In this document: positions 27,418 through 36,243 of the stretch, piece after piece
Position numbering within the stretch: position 1 is the first letter of the stretch
Layout: each line of letters starts with the position of its first letter
Assembly (NCBI GenBank): GCA_003279875.1
Contig: QCGN01000002.1
Coordinates: forward strand, 57,152 to 121,151
DNA length: 64,000 bases
Reading direction: 5' to 3'
Origin: Prochlorococcus sp. AG-388-D03
GTDB taxonomy: Bacteria > Cyanobacteriota > Cyanobacteriia > PCC-6307 > Cyanobiaceae
Made by a program: the position numbers and the translations under genes
Notes under the pieces: model-generated
Told to the model about the DNA's origin: nothing
Seen by the model: only the letters and a program-made list of their open reading frames with translations
The model's database searches: none

Positions 27418-27615
27418 TTTAGTTGCTTCGTCATCAACAGTCTCCAAATATGCAATAACCTCATTTTTAGTAACTTGAATGTCGAGTTCTTTACCTATTT
27501 CACAAATTTTTTCTAATGCTGATTTTGGATTATTGAGGGCCATCAAAAACAAACTTTGCTTTTTTTTAGAATCGTTTGCGATCAAATTATAAAGTTTTTC
27601 AACATTACTAGTCAT
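27385..27615 (-). CDS. Nif11-like small protein
   Basis: A 76-residue helical protein (ATG at 27615). The pattern LYNLIANDSKKKQSLF, then a short gap and ICEIGKELDIQVTKNEVIAYL resembles the Nif11 domain used as leader in some cyanobacterial peptides but also present in stand-alone proteins. It ends with ARGGL, so a Gly-Gly pair lies just before the C-terminus without any core peptide behind it. No lanthipeptide synthetase is nearby. Confidence in the family is moderate. Confidence 0.5.
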   Translation of the reverse strand: MTSNVEKLYNLIANDSKKKQSLFLMALNNPKSALEKICEIGKELDIQVTKNEVIAYLETVDDEATKLWLIKARGGL

Positions 27616-27650
27616 CAATTTTTGTTAATTCATATCAATAGAGTATTACC

Positions 27651-27989
27651 TCAAGCTACATTTTGTTGATTATATTTATTTATAGATAAATCATGATCAG
27701 TATCTTTTATTTCTTTAGCGGAGGCATCTGCCATACTTCTTGCATCTAAACAAAGCACTTTTCTTAATTTTGCAAAATTTGCCGCGTGCGATATTCTTCC
27801 ATCTTTCTGCGCATAATATTCTGAACGCTGAAGAATTTGATGAAGATGTGTCAATAAATACGGACTAATCACTGCTGATACTAATACATCGCTATTTTCA
27901 TTGTTTAAAGACTCAGATTGTATTAATTTTTTTTTCTTTTTATCAATTATTGGTCTTTGAGACGAATCAAGTTTTCTTGAATTTTTCAT
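27651..27989 (-). CDS. conserved hypothetical protein divergent from RHH regulator
   Basis: A 112-residue soluble protein with a Lys- and Ser-rich, probably disordered first 35 residues, then a helical region with SPYLLTHLHQILQRSEYYAQ and an AANFAKLRKVLCLDARSMADASA stretch (key residues AKLRK, LDARSMAD). I do not recognise it. It is transcribed away from the ribbon-helix-helix gene, and the 116 bases between them contain inverted repeats, so it could be a target of that regulator. Confidence 0.58.
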   Translation of the reverse strand: MKNSRKLDSSQRPIIDKKKKKLIQSESLNNENSDVLVSAVISPYLLTHLHQILQRSEYYAQKDGRISHAANFAKLRKVLCLDARSMADASAKEIKDTDHDLSINKYNQQNVA

Positions 27990-28018
27990 AATGTAAGCAA
28001 GGCACTAATTGATCAAAG

Positions 28019-28076
28019 GTGTATATCCTTACTAATAATATACACAAAGATACTACCCTTGACTAACTGTGTATAC
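28019..28076. promoter_or_regulatory. putative operator: three GTGTATA-type half-sites
   Basis: Between two divergent genes there is GTGTATAT at 28019-28026 and its exact reverse complement ATATACAC at 28038-28045, 11 bases apart. A further GTGTATAC lies at 28069-28076 and overlaps a TATACT that could be the -10 box (28072-28077) of the regulator gene starting at 28106. Ribbon-helix-helix proteins usually bind such short repeated sites and repress their own promoters. Confidence 0.45.
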
Positions 28077-28105
28077 TTAGAAGTAACAGTTATGCAGTTA
28101 GACTC

Positions 28106-28414
28106 ATGGCAACCCGCCAAAACTCTACTAACGGGAAGCCTAAATCCCCTAGGATACAAGTAGTTCTTCCAGAACTAATTTGTGAACAGCTAACTACTTT
28201 AGCTGAGAATGAATCAAGAACTGTAAGTAATATGGCAAAAGTATTGATTCAAGAAGGGATTAAAAATTATTTTGAGAAAGAGGCTAAAACACTTATTTCA
28301 GAGACTAAAATAAATACTGATAATTTTAGAGATACTTTAGAAAGACAAAGTATTAAAAGATTAAAAGGAGCTCCTCAAAGAATTAGATACTCCAAAAAAT
28401 CAGACAAAAAGTAA
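28106..28414 (+). CDS. ribbon-helix-helix (CopG/Arc-type) DNA-binding protein
   Basis: A 102-residue protein. After a disordered basic head, residues 16-55 read as beta strand (RIQVVLP), helix (ELICEQLTTLAENES), turn (RTVSNMA) and helix (KVLIQEGIKNYFEK), the ribbon-helix-helix pattern. The C-terminal half is basic (IKRLKGAPQRIRY). It would be a dimeric DNA-binding regulator. The inverted repeats directly upstream suggest autoregulation and control of the divergent gene. Confidence 0.75.
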   Translation: MATRQNSTNGKPKSPRIQVVLPELICEQLTTLAENESRTVSNMAKVLIQEGIKNYFEKEAKTLISETKINTDNFRDTLERQSIKRLKGAPQRIRYSKKSDKK

Positions 28415-29119
28415 TTAATTTTGAGGTAATTTTTGTAGATCTGCAGTTTTCCCCATAACTACTAATATATTTCCTCTTTCGAGAATATACTTTGCAGGGG
28501 GATTTACTGTTAATCTTTCTTGAGGACCAGCAGCAAGAACATTAACTAAATAATTTTTTCTTAAATTTAAATCTCTCAGAGATCTACCAATAAATTCCTC
28601 TGGAACTGTAATTTCATCAATCCCAGTTTGATTATCCAATTCTAATCTTTCAATAAGATTGGGCCTAACAAGTTCTAAACCTAATCTTTCACCTTGCATT
28701 CTAGAAGGGAAAACAACCTTATCAGCACCTACTCGTTTTAACATCTTTTCATGTAGATCACTCGTAGCTCTTGCGATTACCCTTTTTACTTTTGTTCCCT
28801 CACTATCCTTAGCGATAAGAGTAGTAGTAATACTTGCTTCAATTGGTTCACTGATACCCACGACAACAGTATTCATTTCTAGGATACCTGATTCCTTCAT
28901 TGATTCTTCATCAGTACAATCAATTACCCTAGCTTCTATAGAGGGTTCTAACTGTCTTAAATCATCAATAGCCTTTTCTGAAGAATCTGCAGCTAAAACC
29001 TCTACTCCATTATTTATAAGTTCTCTACAAACTGCAGTTCCAAATCGACCAACTCCTACAACTGCAAAAGTTAAAGCTTCCTTTTCTTTTTTTGGAGACC
29101 ATTGCCACCAATCAGCCAT
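28415..29119 (-). CDS. potassium uptake regulatory subunit (TrkA/KtrA type)
   Basis: A 234-residue cytoplasmic RCK protein that gates the potassium channel subunit by binding nucleotide. The Rossmann motif VVGVGRFGTAVCREL starts at about residue 21, with the acidic end of strand two at AADSSE. An RCK_C domain covers about residues 145-230. The single N+C layout equals KtrA rather than the double E. coli TrkA. It is the third gene of the SLC13-KtrB-KtrA operon. Confidence 0.88.
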   Translation of the reverse strand: MADWWQWSPKKEKEALTFAVVGVGRFGTAVCRELINNGVEVLAADSSEKAIDDLRQLEPSIEARVIDCTDEESMKESGILEMNTVVVGISEPIEASITTTLIAKDSEGTKVKRVIARATSDLHEKMLKRVGADKVVFPSRMQGERLGLELVRPNLIERLELDNQTGIDEITVPEEFIGRSLRDLNLRKNYLVNVLAAGPQERLTVNPPAKYILERGNILVVMGKTADLQKLPQN

Positions 29120-29137
29120 AATAAATTTTAGTAAAGG

Positions 29138-30541
29138 CTAAACATAAAGATCAGCTTTTGGATAGCCAATTCTCTTTTGTCTTTCTATTCTACTCTTATA
29201 GAGGGCCTGCCAAAGAGCACTTAAAAGCAACAGGATTCCAAGTCTTCCTACGAACATACCAATAATTAAAATAAATTGGCCAAAATGATTTAATTTAATT
29301 GTCAAACCTATATCAAAACCAACTGTTGCAAATGCAGAAATACAAGTAAAAAGAATTTCTAAAAATGTAAATGATTCTTTTTTAATAAAAGTATTAGTTG
29401 TACTTAATAACATTGCCATCAAAAGAACAAAAAGTAAAGAACCAACAGTTATCCCAACTGCTTTCAAAATAACTTTATCTGAAATTAATCTATTACTTAT
29501 AATTACGTCTTTTTGTCCCTTTAATGTTGATCTAGTTGCTGCCATTAAAGCAATAAAAGTTGTAGTTTTTATTCCTCCACCAGTACCTCCCGTGCTTGCC
29601 CCAATAAACATCAATGTCATTAAAAGTAAAAGACCAGTATCTGAGATTGTATTTAAAGATATTGGGTAATTTGTAAATCCTGCAGTTCTTGCGCTAATAG
29701 TTTCAAAAATTGAAGATAATATTTTCTCAAAGAAATTTAAATCATTAAAAAATTGACTATTTAATAACGTCTCTGTCACGAAAAAACCTAAAGATCCAAA
29801 AAATATTAAGGAAAAACTTGTTCTAATCACTAGCCTAGAATGAAGACTCAATTTTTTATATGAAAGATTTTTTCTATTACTCCAAATATCATCAATCACT
29901 CTCCATCCAAGTCCTCCCATGACAATTAAAAAAATAAATACAATGTTAACTATAAAATTAGATCGATAATCTTGTAAGCTACTAGACCATAAAGAAAAAC
30001 CTGCATTATTGTATGCAGAAATACTATGAAAAATTGCAGACCAAAGTCTTTCCCAATTATTTTGAATTTCTAAAAATCCAAAAAAATATAATACTATTGC
30101 TCCTAAAGAAATAATAGAAGTAGCAGTAATAGCGATACTTTGAAAAGTTCTACCAATTCCACCAACCCCAAACTCATCAAGAGTCCTTCCTTTATCTAAT
30201 CTAGTTCTAAGCTGAGTCCCTTTTACAACAAATCCTTGTAAGAAAGTAGTAATAGCCATTAAGCCTAAACCACCTGACAAAAGCATAAATGCTAAGAAAA
30301 TTTGCCCAAAAATGTTTAAATCAACGCCTATATCAATGATAGTTAAACCAGTAACAGTTATTGCAGAAGTAGATGTAAAAAATGCCTCCCATAAACCCAC
30401 ATCTGATGATGAACATAATGGCGAACTTAAAATTAAGGTACCAAAAAAAATAATAATTAATCCCGTGACAATTGTGAATTGAGGAACAGATAACTTTCTG
30501 TAAATATCTTTTAATTTATAAACAGTATTTTTTATTAGCAC
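29138..30541 (-). CDS. potassium transporter membrane subunit (KtrB/TrkH family)
   Basis: A 467-residue membrane protein with four repeated M1-P-M2 units. The four selectivity-filter loops are seen as TVTGL (about residue 63), NNAGF (about 177), RTAGF (about 288) and ATVGF (about 404), each with the filter Gly. The GASTGGTGGGIKTTT region is also conserved in the family. It transports potassium with sodium or protons. The start is GTG at 30541; only 1 base separates it from the SLC13 gene upstream, and 18 from KtrA. Confidence 0.9.
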   Translation of the reverse strand: MLIKNTVYKLKDIYRKLSVPQFTIVTGLIIIFFGTLILSSPLCSSSDVGLWEAFFTSTSAITVTGLTIIDIGVDLNIFGQIFLAFMLLSGGLGLMAITTFLQGFVVKGTQLRTRLDKGRTLDEFGVGGIGRTFQSIAITATSIISLGAIVLYFFGFLEIQNNWERLWSAIFHSISAYNNAGFSLWSSSLQDYRSNFIVNIVFIFLIVMGGLGWRVIDDIWSNRKNLSYKKLSLHSRLVIRTSFSLIFFGSLGFFVTETLLNSQFFNDLNFFEKILSSIFETISARTAGFTNYPISLNTISDTGLLLLMTLMFIGASTGGTGGGIKTTTFIALMAATRSTLKGQKDVIISNRLISDKVILKAVGITVGSLLFVLLMAMLLSTTNTFIKKESFTFLEILFTCISAFATVGFDIGLTIKLNHFGQFILIIGMFVGRLGILLLLSALWQALYKSRIERQKRIGYPKADLYV

Positions 30542-30542
30542 T

Positions 30543-32351
30543 TTATTTATAATTTAAAATTATCAAGGCTGGCACTGTTAGTGACATTATAAGTGTTAAA
30601 CCAGCACCGTATTTTGCAATATCAAAAAATCTGTATCTTCCAGGACCATATACCATCAAATTTGTTTGATAACCCATTGGAGTTAAAAAAGATTGACTTG
30701 CACCGAATAATACAAGCATTATTAGGGCATTTGGTGATACTCCCAAAACATTAGAAAACTGTATTGCTACAGGCAATATCAGTGCAACAGATGCTGCATT
30801 ACTAATAAATTGAGTAAGCAATACAGTAGCTACAAAAATTACCATTAATGCGAAATACAGAGGCATTCCATTTACAACAAAATCCAAATTTACAGCTATT
30901 AAATCGGCCAATCCAGTAACTTGCATAGCTACACTAAAACTAGATAATGAGCCTAGTAATAAAATAATATCTAGCCTAATTGATCTTTGTATTTCTGCAG
31001 GACGCAAACATCCACAAGTAACCATTGCTATAACTGCTAAAAGAACTGATCCTACTAAGGGAATATTAGATAAGGAAGGCAATAAAACCATACCAATTGC
31101 TATAGCTATAGCAATTGGTTTTCTTATTAAAACTGGCAAATCATCCTCAAACTGATCCAAAATTAATAAGTCATTACTTGCTTGCAGACCTCTTATTGAG
31201 TCCAGAGGCGCCTGCAGTAGTAATACATCTCCAGCTCTTAAGACGGCTTGACCTAATCTTTCTTGAACGGTTTGTTGACCTCTGCGAAGGGCTAAAACTG
31301 TGGCATTATGGCGTTGCCTAAATCTTAGTTCTCTCAAGCTTGCTCCTGCTAAAGTTGATCCTGAAGGCAACAAAGCTTCAAATGTTTTTGTACCTTCTTC
31401 ATTAGAAAGAAGATTAGTACCTCCAAAAGATTTATTATTTTCAGCTAATAAAATCGTATGTTCTTGTTGTAATCGCAATAAGTCCGCTCTTGTAACACGT
31501 ACAATTAATCTATCTTCAGGTTCAAATTTGCGATCTGCAAGAGGAGGTAGTATAACTTTTCCGTTTCTTTGCAACTCAAGAACATCAACATCAAATCGTC
31601 TTTGTAATCTACTGTTTCTAACCGATTGCCCAACTAATTCAGAGGAAAAAGGAATAGTAACTTCTGTAAAATAAATATTCATATTACCATTTTTAATAAA
31701 ATCTTTATTTCTTCCTCTATCAGGTAAAAGCAAGTCAGAAACAAAAATCATATATATAGTACCTATTAACCAAACTGGTATACCTATTGAAGTCAAGCTA
31801 AATAATTCAAGAGAGCCATAGCCTAATTGCTGGCTAATATCACTTACTAAAAGATTTACTGAGCTCCCTAATAATGTAAGTGTTCCCCCTAATAAGGTCG
31901 CGAAAGATAAAGGTAAAAGGACTTTGGAAGGTGAAACATTTCGCCTTTCGCACCAACCTTCAATCAAGGGCAAAAGAGATGCTACTACTGGAGTATTAGG
32001 AACAATTCCAGATATAGGGGCTATTAAAAAAGTGATTAGTGTAATTAATTTTCTAGGTGTTTTAATATTTTCAGAAGATATCAGTTCCCTTACTCTGTCT
32101 AAAGCGCCACTTTTGAATAATGCGGATGACACTGCAAATAGTCCCATCAAAGTAATTAAAGATGGGCTTCCAAATCCAGCTAAAGCTTTTTCAGGAGTTA
32201 GAACTCCAGTTACAATAAATATCCCAACGCATAATAAGCCAGTTAATTCAGGGGCAATAGTATTTCGTATGAATAAAATTAGTGACAGGATTAAAACTAA
32301 TACAGTTATCAAAGCATGGAAATCATTACTAAAAAAAGAAATTAGATTCAT
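30543..32351 (-). CDS. SLC13/DASS-family anion permease with RCK_C domains
   Basis: A 602-residue transporter with hydrophobic blocks at about residues 10-205 and 400-600 and a soluble middle (about 210-395). The middle carries two TrkA-C/RCK_C-like repeats, seen in ELVGQSVRNSRLQRRFDVDVLELQR and its repeat GASLRELRFRQRHNATVLALRRG (key residues in both: S.R....R.R....V..L.R). The family moves sulfate or dicarboxylates with sodium. TLMGLFAV and PNTPVVASLLPL segments are DASS-like. It is first in an operon with the potassium-uptake subunits. Confidence 0.83.
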   Translation of the reverse strand: MNLISFFSNDFHALITVLVLILSLILFIRNTIAPELTGLLCVGIFIVTGVLTPEKALAGFGSPSLITLMGLFAVSSALFKSGALDRVRELISSENIKTPRKLITLITFLIAPISGIVPNTPVVASLLPLIEGWCERRNVSPSKVLLPLSFATLLGGTLTLLGSSVNLLVSDISQQLGYGSLELFSLTSIGIPVWLIGTIYMIFVSDLLLPDRGRNKDFIKNGNMNIYFTEVTIPFSSELVGQSVRNSRLQRRFDVDVLELQRNGKVILPPLADRKFEPEDRLIVRVTRADLLRLQQEHTILLAENNKSFGGTNLLSNEEGTKTFEALLPSGSTLAGASLRELRFRQRHNATVLALRRGQQTVQERLGQAVLRAGDVLLLQAPLDSIRGLQASNDLLILDQFEDDLPVLIRKPIAIAIAIGMVLLPSLSNIPLVGSVLLAVIAMVTCGCLRPAEIQRSIRLDIILLLGSLSSFSVAMQVTGLADLIAVNLDFVVNGMPLYFALMVIFVATVLLTQFISNAASVALILPVAIQFSNVLGVSPNALIMLVLFGASQSFLTPMGYQTNLMVYGPGRYRFFDIAKYGAGLTLIMSLTVPALIILNYK

Positions 32352-32410
32352 ATCAAACTTATTTAACTCAATATACCTATAAACAATATCCCAAAAAAGT
32401 TTAAAGTTAT

Positions 32411-33595
32411 TTATGGTGTTTTATTAATAAATTTATTCAAAATAGATTTTTTTTGAAATACCCAAGAAGCTGTAGATTTAAGACTTTTACTGATAACAGG
32501 CATTTTTGAAGCATATATCAATCTTCTTGCCTCAAATGCTAATTTACCTGATAAAGTCACACCTAAAGCAGAAATTGATGCTTCTCCAATTCCTAAACTT
32601 ATCATTTCGCCGTTATCTTGAAATTCAAAAGGTAAAAGATCTTTTTCTTGAGAAAGTAGTTCTATATTTTTAGCTAGATGATTTCCTTCTTGAATAGCAA
32701 CTTGTGCCGTTAAAGGTAAATCTTCCATTCCTTTAATAATTGCAATGTCACCTATAGCAAAAGAATTTGTAAAATTATCTATCTGAAATTTTTCATTTAC
32801 TAAAATTCTTCCGTTTGATTGTGATACGTTCCCCTCAATAAAAGGTAGGTTAGGTTTAACACCAGCAGTCCAAATTATAATGTCCTGATCAAAGTCTCTA
32901 ATCTCAGAATTATTCAAAATACTAATTTTTTGATCTGAAATTTCTTTCACAGTTGAATTTAAAAAAAGATTTATTTTTCTGCTTAATAATGCTTTTTCTG
33001 CTTCTTCTCGATTAAATATTTTATTTTTACTTAAAATCTCATTTGATCTTTCAACAATACTGATATCAAAATTATTTTTATAAATATCATTAACTTTACA
33101 AGCAATTTCAACCCCCGAAGGGCCAGCTCCAATAATAAATAATTTTTTCTTGATATTATTGTTCTGGATTTTTTGTAAAACAGATCTTAGATTATTAAGG
33201 TCATTTAAATTATTGAAGAAATAACAATTTTCATACACACCTTTAACAGAAAAAGTATTACTTAAAGATCCTGTACAGAGAACCAAATATTCATACCCTA
33301 ACTTTAAATCATCACTAAATTCAAGAATATTTTCATCGAATCTAATTTTAGTTAAACAATTTTTCAGAAAAGTTATACCTAAATTAGAAAATATATTTGA
33401 ATATTCAGGAGCAGCTTCCCAGATTGGTAATTCTTCACTTAAAACTTCATACATTAAAGGTTTAAATATAAACTGTGCTTCAGAATCAACTACTAGAATC
33501 GGCAAAGCAGGATTAAGTCGCTTTAAATTTGAAGCAACTGTCATACCTCCAAAGCCTGCACCAACTATTACTATTGGTTTTTTTATTGATCTCAT
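32411..33595 (-). CDS. type II NADH dehydrogenase (NDH-2)
   Basis: A 394-residue FAD/NAD(P)-dependent oxidoreductase that passes electrons to quinone without pumping. The FAD motif IVGAGFGGMTVASNL is at about residues 9-23, and a second Rossmann motif IIGAGPSGVEIAC at about 155-167. The FAD-closing segment FAIGDIA is at about 274. A C-terminal amphipathic region with RRLIYASKMP would attach it to the membrane. It resembles the cyanobacterial NdbB group, but ferredoxin-like alternatives exist. Confidence 0.85.
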   Translation of the reverse strand: MRSIKKPIVIVGAGFGGMTVASNLKRLNPALPILVVDSEAQFIFKPLMYEVLSEELPIWEAAPEYSNIFSNLGITFLKNCLTKIRFDENILEFSDDLKLGYEYLVLCTGSLSNTFSVKGVYENCYFFNNLNDLNNLRSVLQKIQNNNIKKKLFIIGAGPSGVEIACKVNDIYKNNFDISIVERSNEILSKNKIFNREEAEKALLSRKINLFLNSTVKEISDQKISILNNSEIRDFDQDIIIWTAGVKPNLPFIEGNVSQSNGRILVNEKFQIDNFTNSFAIGDIAIIKGMEDLPLTAQVAIQEGNHLAKNIELLSQEKDLLPFEFQDNGEMISLGIGEASISALGVTLSGKLAFEARRLIYASKMPVISKSLKSTASWVFQKKSILNKFINKTP

Positions 33596-33689
33596 AAAGG
33601 ATATAGTGTTAAACCTAAATGTATTATTAAATTAAACGAATAATATTAAAACTGAGCGAAATAACCTCTAATCCCTAACTAGATTTATA

Positions 33690-34412
33690 ATGATTGAGAA
33701 AACGTTAGAAAGTATTCAACTGAATATAAAAGAACATAATAAAAAATTTAAAGATATGACTCCAAAAGAAATAATTTTATGGGGTTATAAAAACTTTGGT
33801 AATCACTTTGCTATTACAACAAGCTTCGGGATACAATCATCAGTTATTTTACATATGGTGCAGCAATGCTCACTACAAAAAAAAATTAAGATTTTTTGGA
33901 TAGATACAGGTTACTTACCGTCAGAGACATATCAATATGCCGAGAAACTGATTAATGACTTATCTTTAGAAATTGAGGTTTTACAAAGTGAACTATCGCC
34001 AGCAAGAATGGAATCCTTATATGGAAAACTTTGGGAAACTAATAAATCTAGAGATTTGGATAAATACCATGAAATAAGAAAAGTAAAACCTTTAGACAAT
34101 GCTTTAAATAAACACCAGATATATTGCTGGGCTAGTGGTGTGCGATCCGAACAAACAGATAATAGAAATAAAATGAAATTTGTTGATATGGTCCGCGAAC
34201 GCCTTTCCTTAAGGCCTTTATTAAACTGGAAAAGTAAAGATATTTTTTATTATATGAAAGAAAATCAATTACCATCTCACCCTCTTTTCTTAAAAGGTTA
34301 CTCAACAGTAGGTGATTGGCATTCTAGCGCTCCTGATAGTATCAATAATGAAGGTCGTTCAACAAGATTTGGCGGAATGAAACAAGAATGTGGGATTCAT
34401 ACTGAAAATTAA
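33690..34412 (+). CDS. cysH: phosphoadenylyl-sulfate reductase
   Basis: CysH reduces PAPS or APS to sulfite in assimilatory sulfate reduction. The PP-loop-type segment TTSFGIQSSVILHM is near residue 43, and an IFWIDTGYLPSETY segment near residue 70. The catalytic C-terminal motif is QECGIH with Cys234. The extra CCxxRKxxPL cysteines of APS reductases are absent in this copy (it reads EIRKVKPL), which favours PAPS over APS as substrate. At 240 residues the length is normal. Confidence 0.92.
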   Translation: MIEKTLESIQLNIKEHNKKFKDMTPKEIILWGYKNFGNHFAITTSFGIQSSVILHMVQQCSLQKKIKIFWIDTGYLPSETYQYAEKLINDLSLEIEVLQSELSPARMESLYGKLWETNKSRDLDKYHEIRKVKPLDNALNKHQIYCWASGVRSEQTDNRNKMKFVDMVRERLSLRPLLNWKSKDIFYYMKENQLPSHPLFLKGYSTVGDWHSSAPDSINNEGRSTRFGGMKQECGIHTEN

Positions 34413-34429
34413 AATTTTATTTCAGGATT

Positions 34430-35125
34430 ATGGTTGAAGATATTAATTTCTTACTAGTTGGTAATAGTAGGCTTCACTGGGCAGAAAATTTAAACAATAA
34501 CTATAGTTTCTTTCACACAAAGAGGAATAATAAAATTCCGCAAACTATAAATTTAGATAATTTAATTTGGGCAGCAGTAGGAAAATTACCCAATTTATTT
34601 CTTAAGGAAGAAAATGAAATTAAAACTCAGGATATTAAATTAAAAAACCTTCCTGAATATTTTGGAATTGATAGAGCTCTTGGTTGTTTAGAAGCTTTAA
34701 ATAACGTAGAAAACCCTTACCAAAAAGATCTTTTAATTGCAGATTGCGGCACGACATTATCACTTACCAAGTTAACTGCACATGGCTCAATTGTAGGTGG
34801 TCAAATTATCCCTGGTTTCCTTACACAATTAAGATCTATGGAGAAGTACACCAAGAATCTAAAAGCTCCTAAAACATATGAAATACCTAGTCAAAATTTT
34901 TTAGTTAAAACAGAAGATTCAATGTTAAAAGGAGTATCTAATGCTCTTATAGGTGCAATTAATTTATCATTTGACCCAGCAAAAGATATTTTAATAATAT
35001 GCGGAGGAGACTCTGAATTTATTGGAAGTAGATTAAAGCAAAAGAATAAAGAAATTATTATCACTCCAAATTTAGTTATGCAGGGAATGATCTCACATTT
35101 TAATAGTTTAAATAAGTTACTTTAA
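34430..35125 (+). CDS. coaX: type III pantothenate kinase
   Basis: CoaX phosphorylates pantothenate, the first step of CoA synthesis. This 231-residue protein has the ASKHA-fold motifs GNSRLHW (about residues 11-17), FGIDRALG with the catalytic Asp near residue 82, DCGTT near residue 105 and a GGQIIPG loop. The usual DxGN phosphate loop reads LVGN here, so the Asp is replaced by Leu9. A good Shine-Dalgarno (AGGA) precedes the ATG at 34430. It overlaps the convergent peroxiredoxin by 9 bases. Confidence 0.85.
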   Translation: MVEDINFLLVGNSRLHWAENLNNNYSFFHTKRNNKIPQTINLDNLIWAAVGKLPNLFLKEENEIKTQDIKLKNLPEYFGIDRALGCLEALNNVENPYQKDLLIADCGTTLSLTKLTAHGSIVGGQIIPGFLTQLRSMEKYTKNLKAPKTYEIPSQNFLVKTEDSMLKGVSNALIGAINLSFDPAKDILIICGGDSEFIGSRLKQKNKEIIITPNLVMQGMISHFNSLNKLL

Positions 35126-35584
35126 ACCTAAATCTGCGATTATATGGTCTGCCATAATTGCTGCTTTGACCTTGAGATAAATTCTTTCGACATTACCATC
35201 TGCATCAATTAAAAAAGTATTTCTCATCATTCCCATATATTCTTTTCCCATAAATTTTTTAAGTCCATAACTATCATAAGCAGAAGAAACTTTATAAGGT
35301 TCATCATCAGTCAAGAGAACGAAAGGTAAATCATATTTTTCAATAAACTTTTGATGAGAGGAAGCATTGTCTTTACTTATTCCGATAACTACAAAATTAT
35401 TTTTCTTAAGTAGATCCCAATTCTCTTTAAAATTACAAGCCTCTTTTGTACAACCTGGAGTGTTATCTTTTGGATAAAAATATAGTATTATTCTTTTACC
35501 TTTAAAATCTTTTAAAGATACGTCTTTTTCAAAAGAATCTTTTAAATTAAATTCTGGTGCTTTATCACCAACCTTAAGAGCCAT
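35117..35584 (-). CDS. bcp: thioredoxin-dependent peroxiredoxin, Bcp/PrxQ type
   Basis: This small peroxiredoxin detoxifies hydrogen and organic peroxides, in plants within the thylakoid system (PrxQ). With the ATG at 35584 it is 155 residues, beginning MALKVGDKAPEFNL. The peroxidatic and resolving cysteines lie in YPKDNTPGCTKEACNF, 5 residues apart, the PrxQ signature. An ATG two codons upstream is also possible. Its start codon touches the TTG start of the divergent Sfp-type gene. Confidence 0.92.
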   Translation of the reverse strand: MALKVGDKAPEFNLKDSFEKDVSLKDFKGKRIILYFYPKDNTPGCTKEACNFKENWDLLKKNNFVVIGISKDNASSHQKFIEKYDLPFVLLTDDEPYKVSSAYDSYGLKKFMGKEYMGMMRNTFLIDADGNVERIYLKVKAAIMADHIIADLGLK

Positions 35585-36240
35585 TGACATTATTAGATAA
35601 CAATGAATATAAAATACCAAAAATATGGTTTTATGAGATCAAAGGTGTACAAGATGTAGCAACACTGAAAGAACTTAAAATTGCAAGTAAACTTTCCAAG
35701 CAACGAGCAAATATTTATTTAGAAAGCAGAGCTTTCATAAGAAATGCGTTAGGCACTCTTTTTAATTTAAATCCATTAGAAATACCCATCATTGCAAATC
35801 CAGGAGAACCTCCTAAACTCCCTAAAGGGATGGGTTATTTAAGTTTTAGTCATTGCAGAGATGCAATCATATTAGTCTGGCATCAAAAAAAAATTGGAAT
35901 TGATATTGAGAGAATAGACAGAGATTTTAATTATGAAAAATTAGCAAAAAAATATTTCTTAGAATCAAATAGATCAGATAATACTAGATCATTAACTAAA
36001 AACTCCGTATTAAATCAATGGTGCGCCATTGAAGCAGCTATTAAGTGGGATCATGGCAAATTAGCTAAAGATATAAAGGAATGGCAATATTTTGAGGGAA
36101 AACCAAGAATATTTCATAAAAAAAATAAAGTATATTTAAACCTTACCCAAATAAATTTTTATAAATGGACTATCTCTTTGGCTTATAAAGAAAGATCTAA
36201 CTTTAGATATAACATTCTTTGCTGTTCAAAAATAATCTAA
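35584..36240 (+). CDS. Sfp/HetI-type 4'-phosphopantetheinyl transferase
   Basis: These enzymes attach the phosphopantetheine arm of CoA to carrier proteins. The 218-residue protein has SFSHCRDAIILVW near residue 88, the magnesium-binding GIDIERIDR near residue 104 and WCAIEAAIKWDHGK near residue 143, which correspond to the (V/I)G(I/V)D and WxxKEAxxK core motifs. The only start in this frame is TTG at 35584, so the N-terminus overlaps the bcp start. It is the likely activator of acyl carrier protein here, as no AcpS is seen in this window. Confidence 0.85.
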   Translation: MTLLDNNEYKIPKIWFYEIKGVQDVATLKELKIASKLSKQRANIYLESRAFIRNALGTLFNLNPLEIPIIANPGEPPKLPKGMGYLSFSHCRDAIILVWHQKKIGIDIERIDRDFNYEKLAKKYFLESNRSDNTRSLTKNSVLNQWCAIEAAIKWDHGKLAKDIKEWQYFEGKPRIFHKKNKVYLNLTQINFYKWTISLAYKERSNFRYNILCCSKII

Positions 36241-36243
36241 CTA

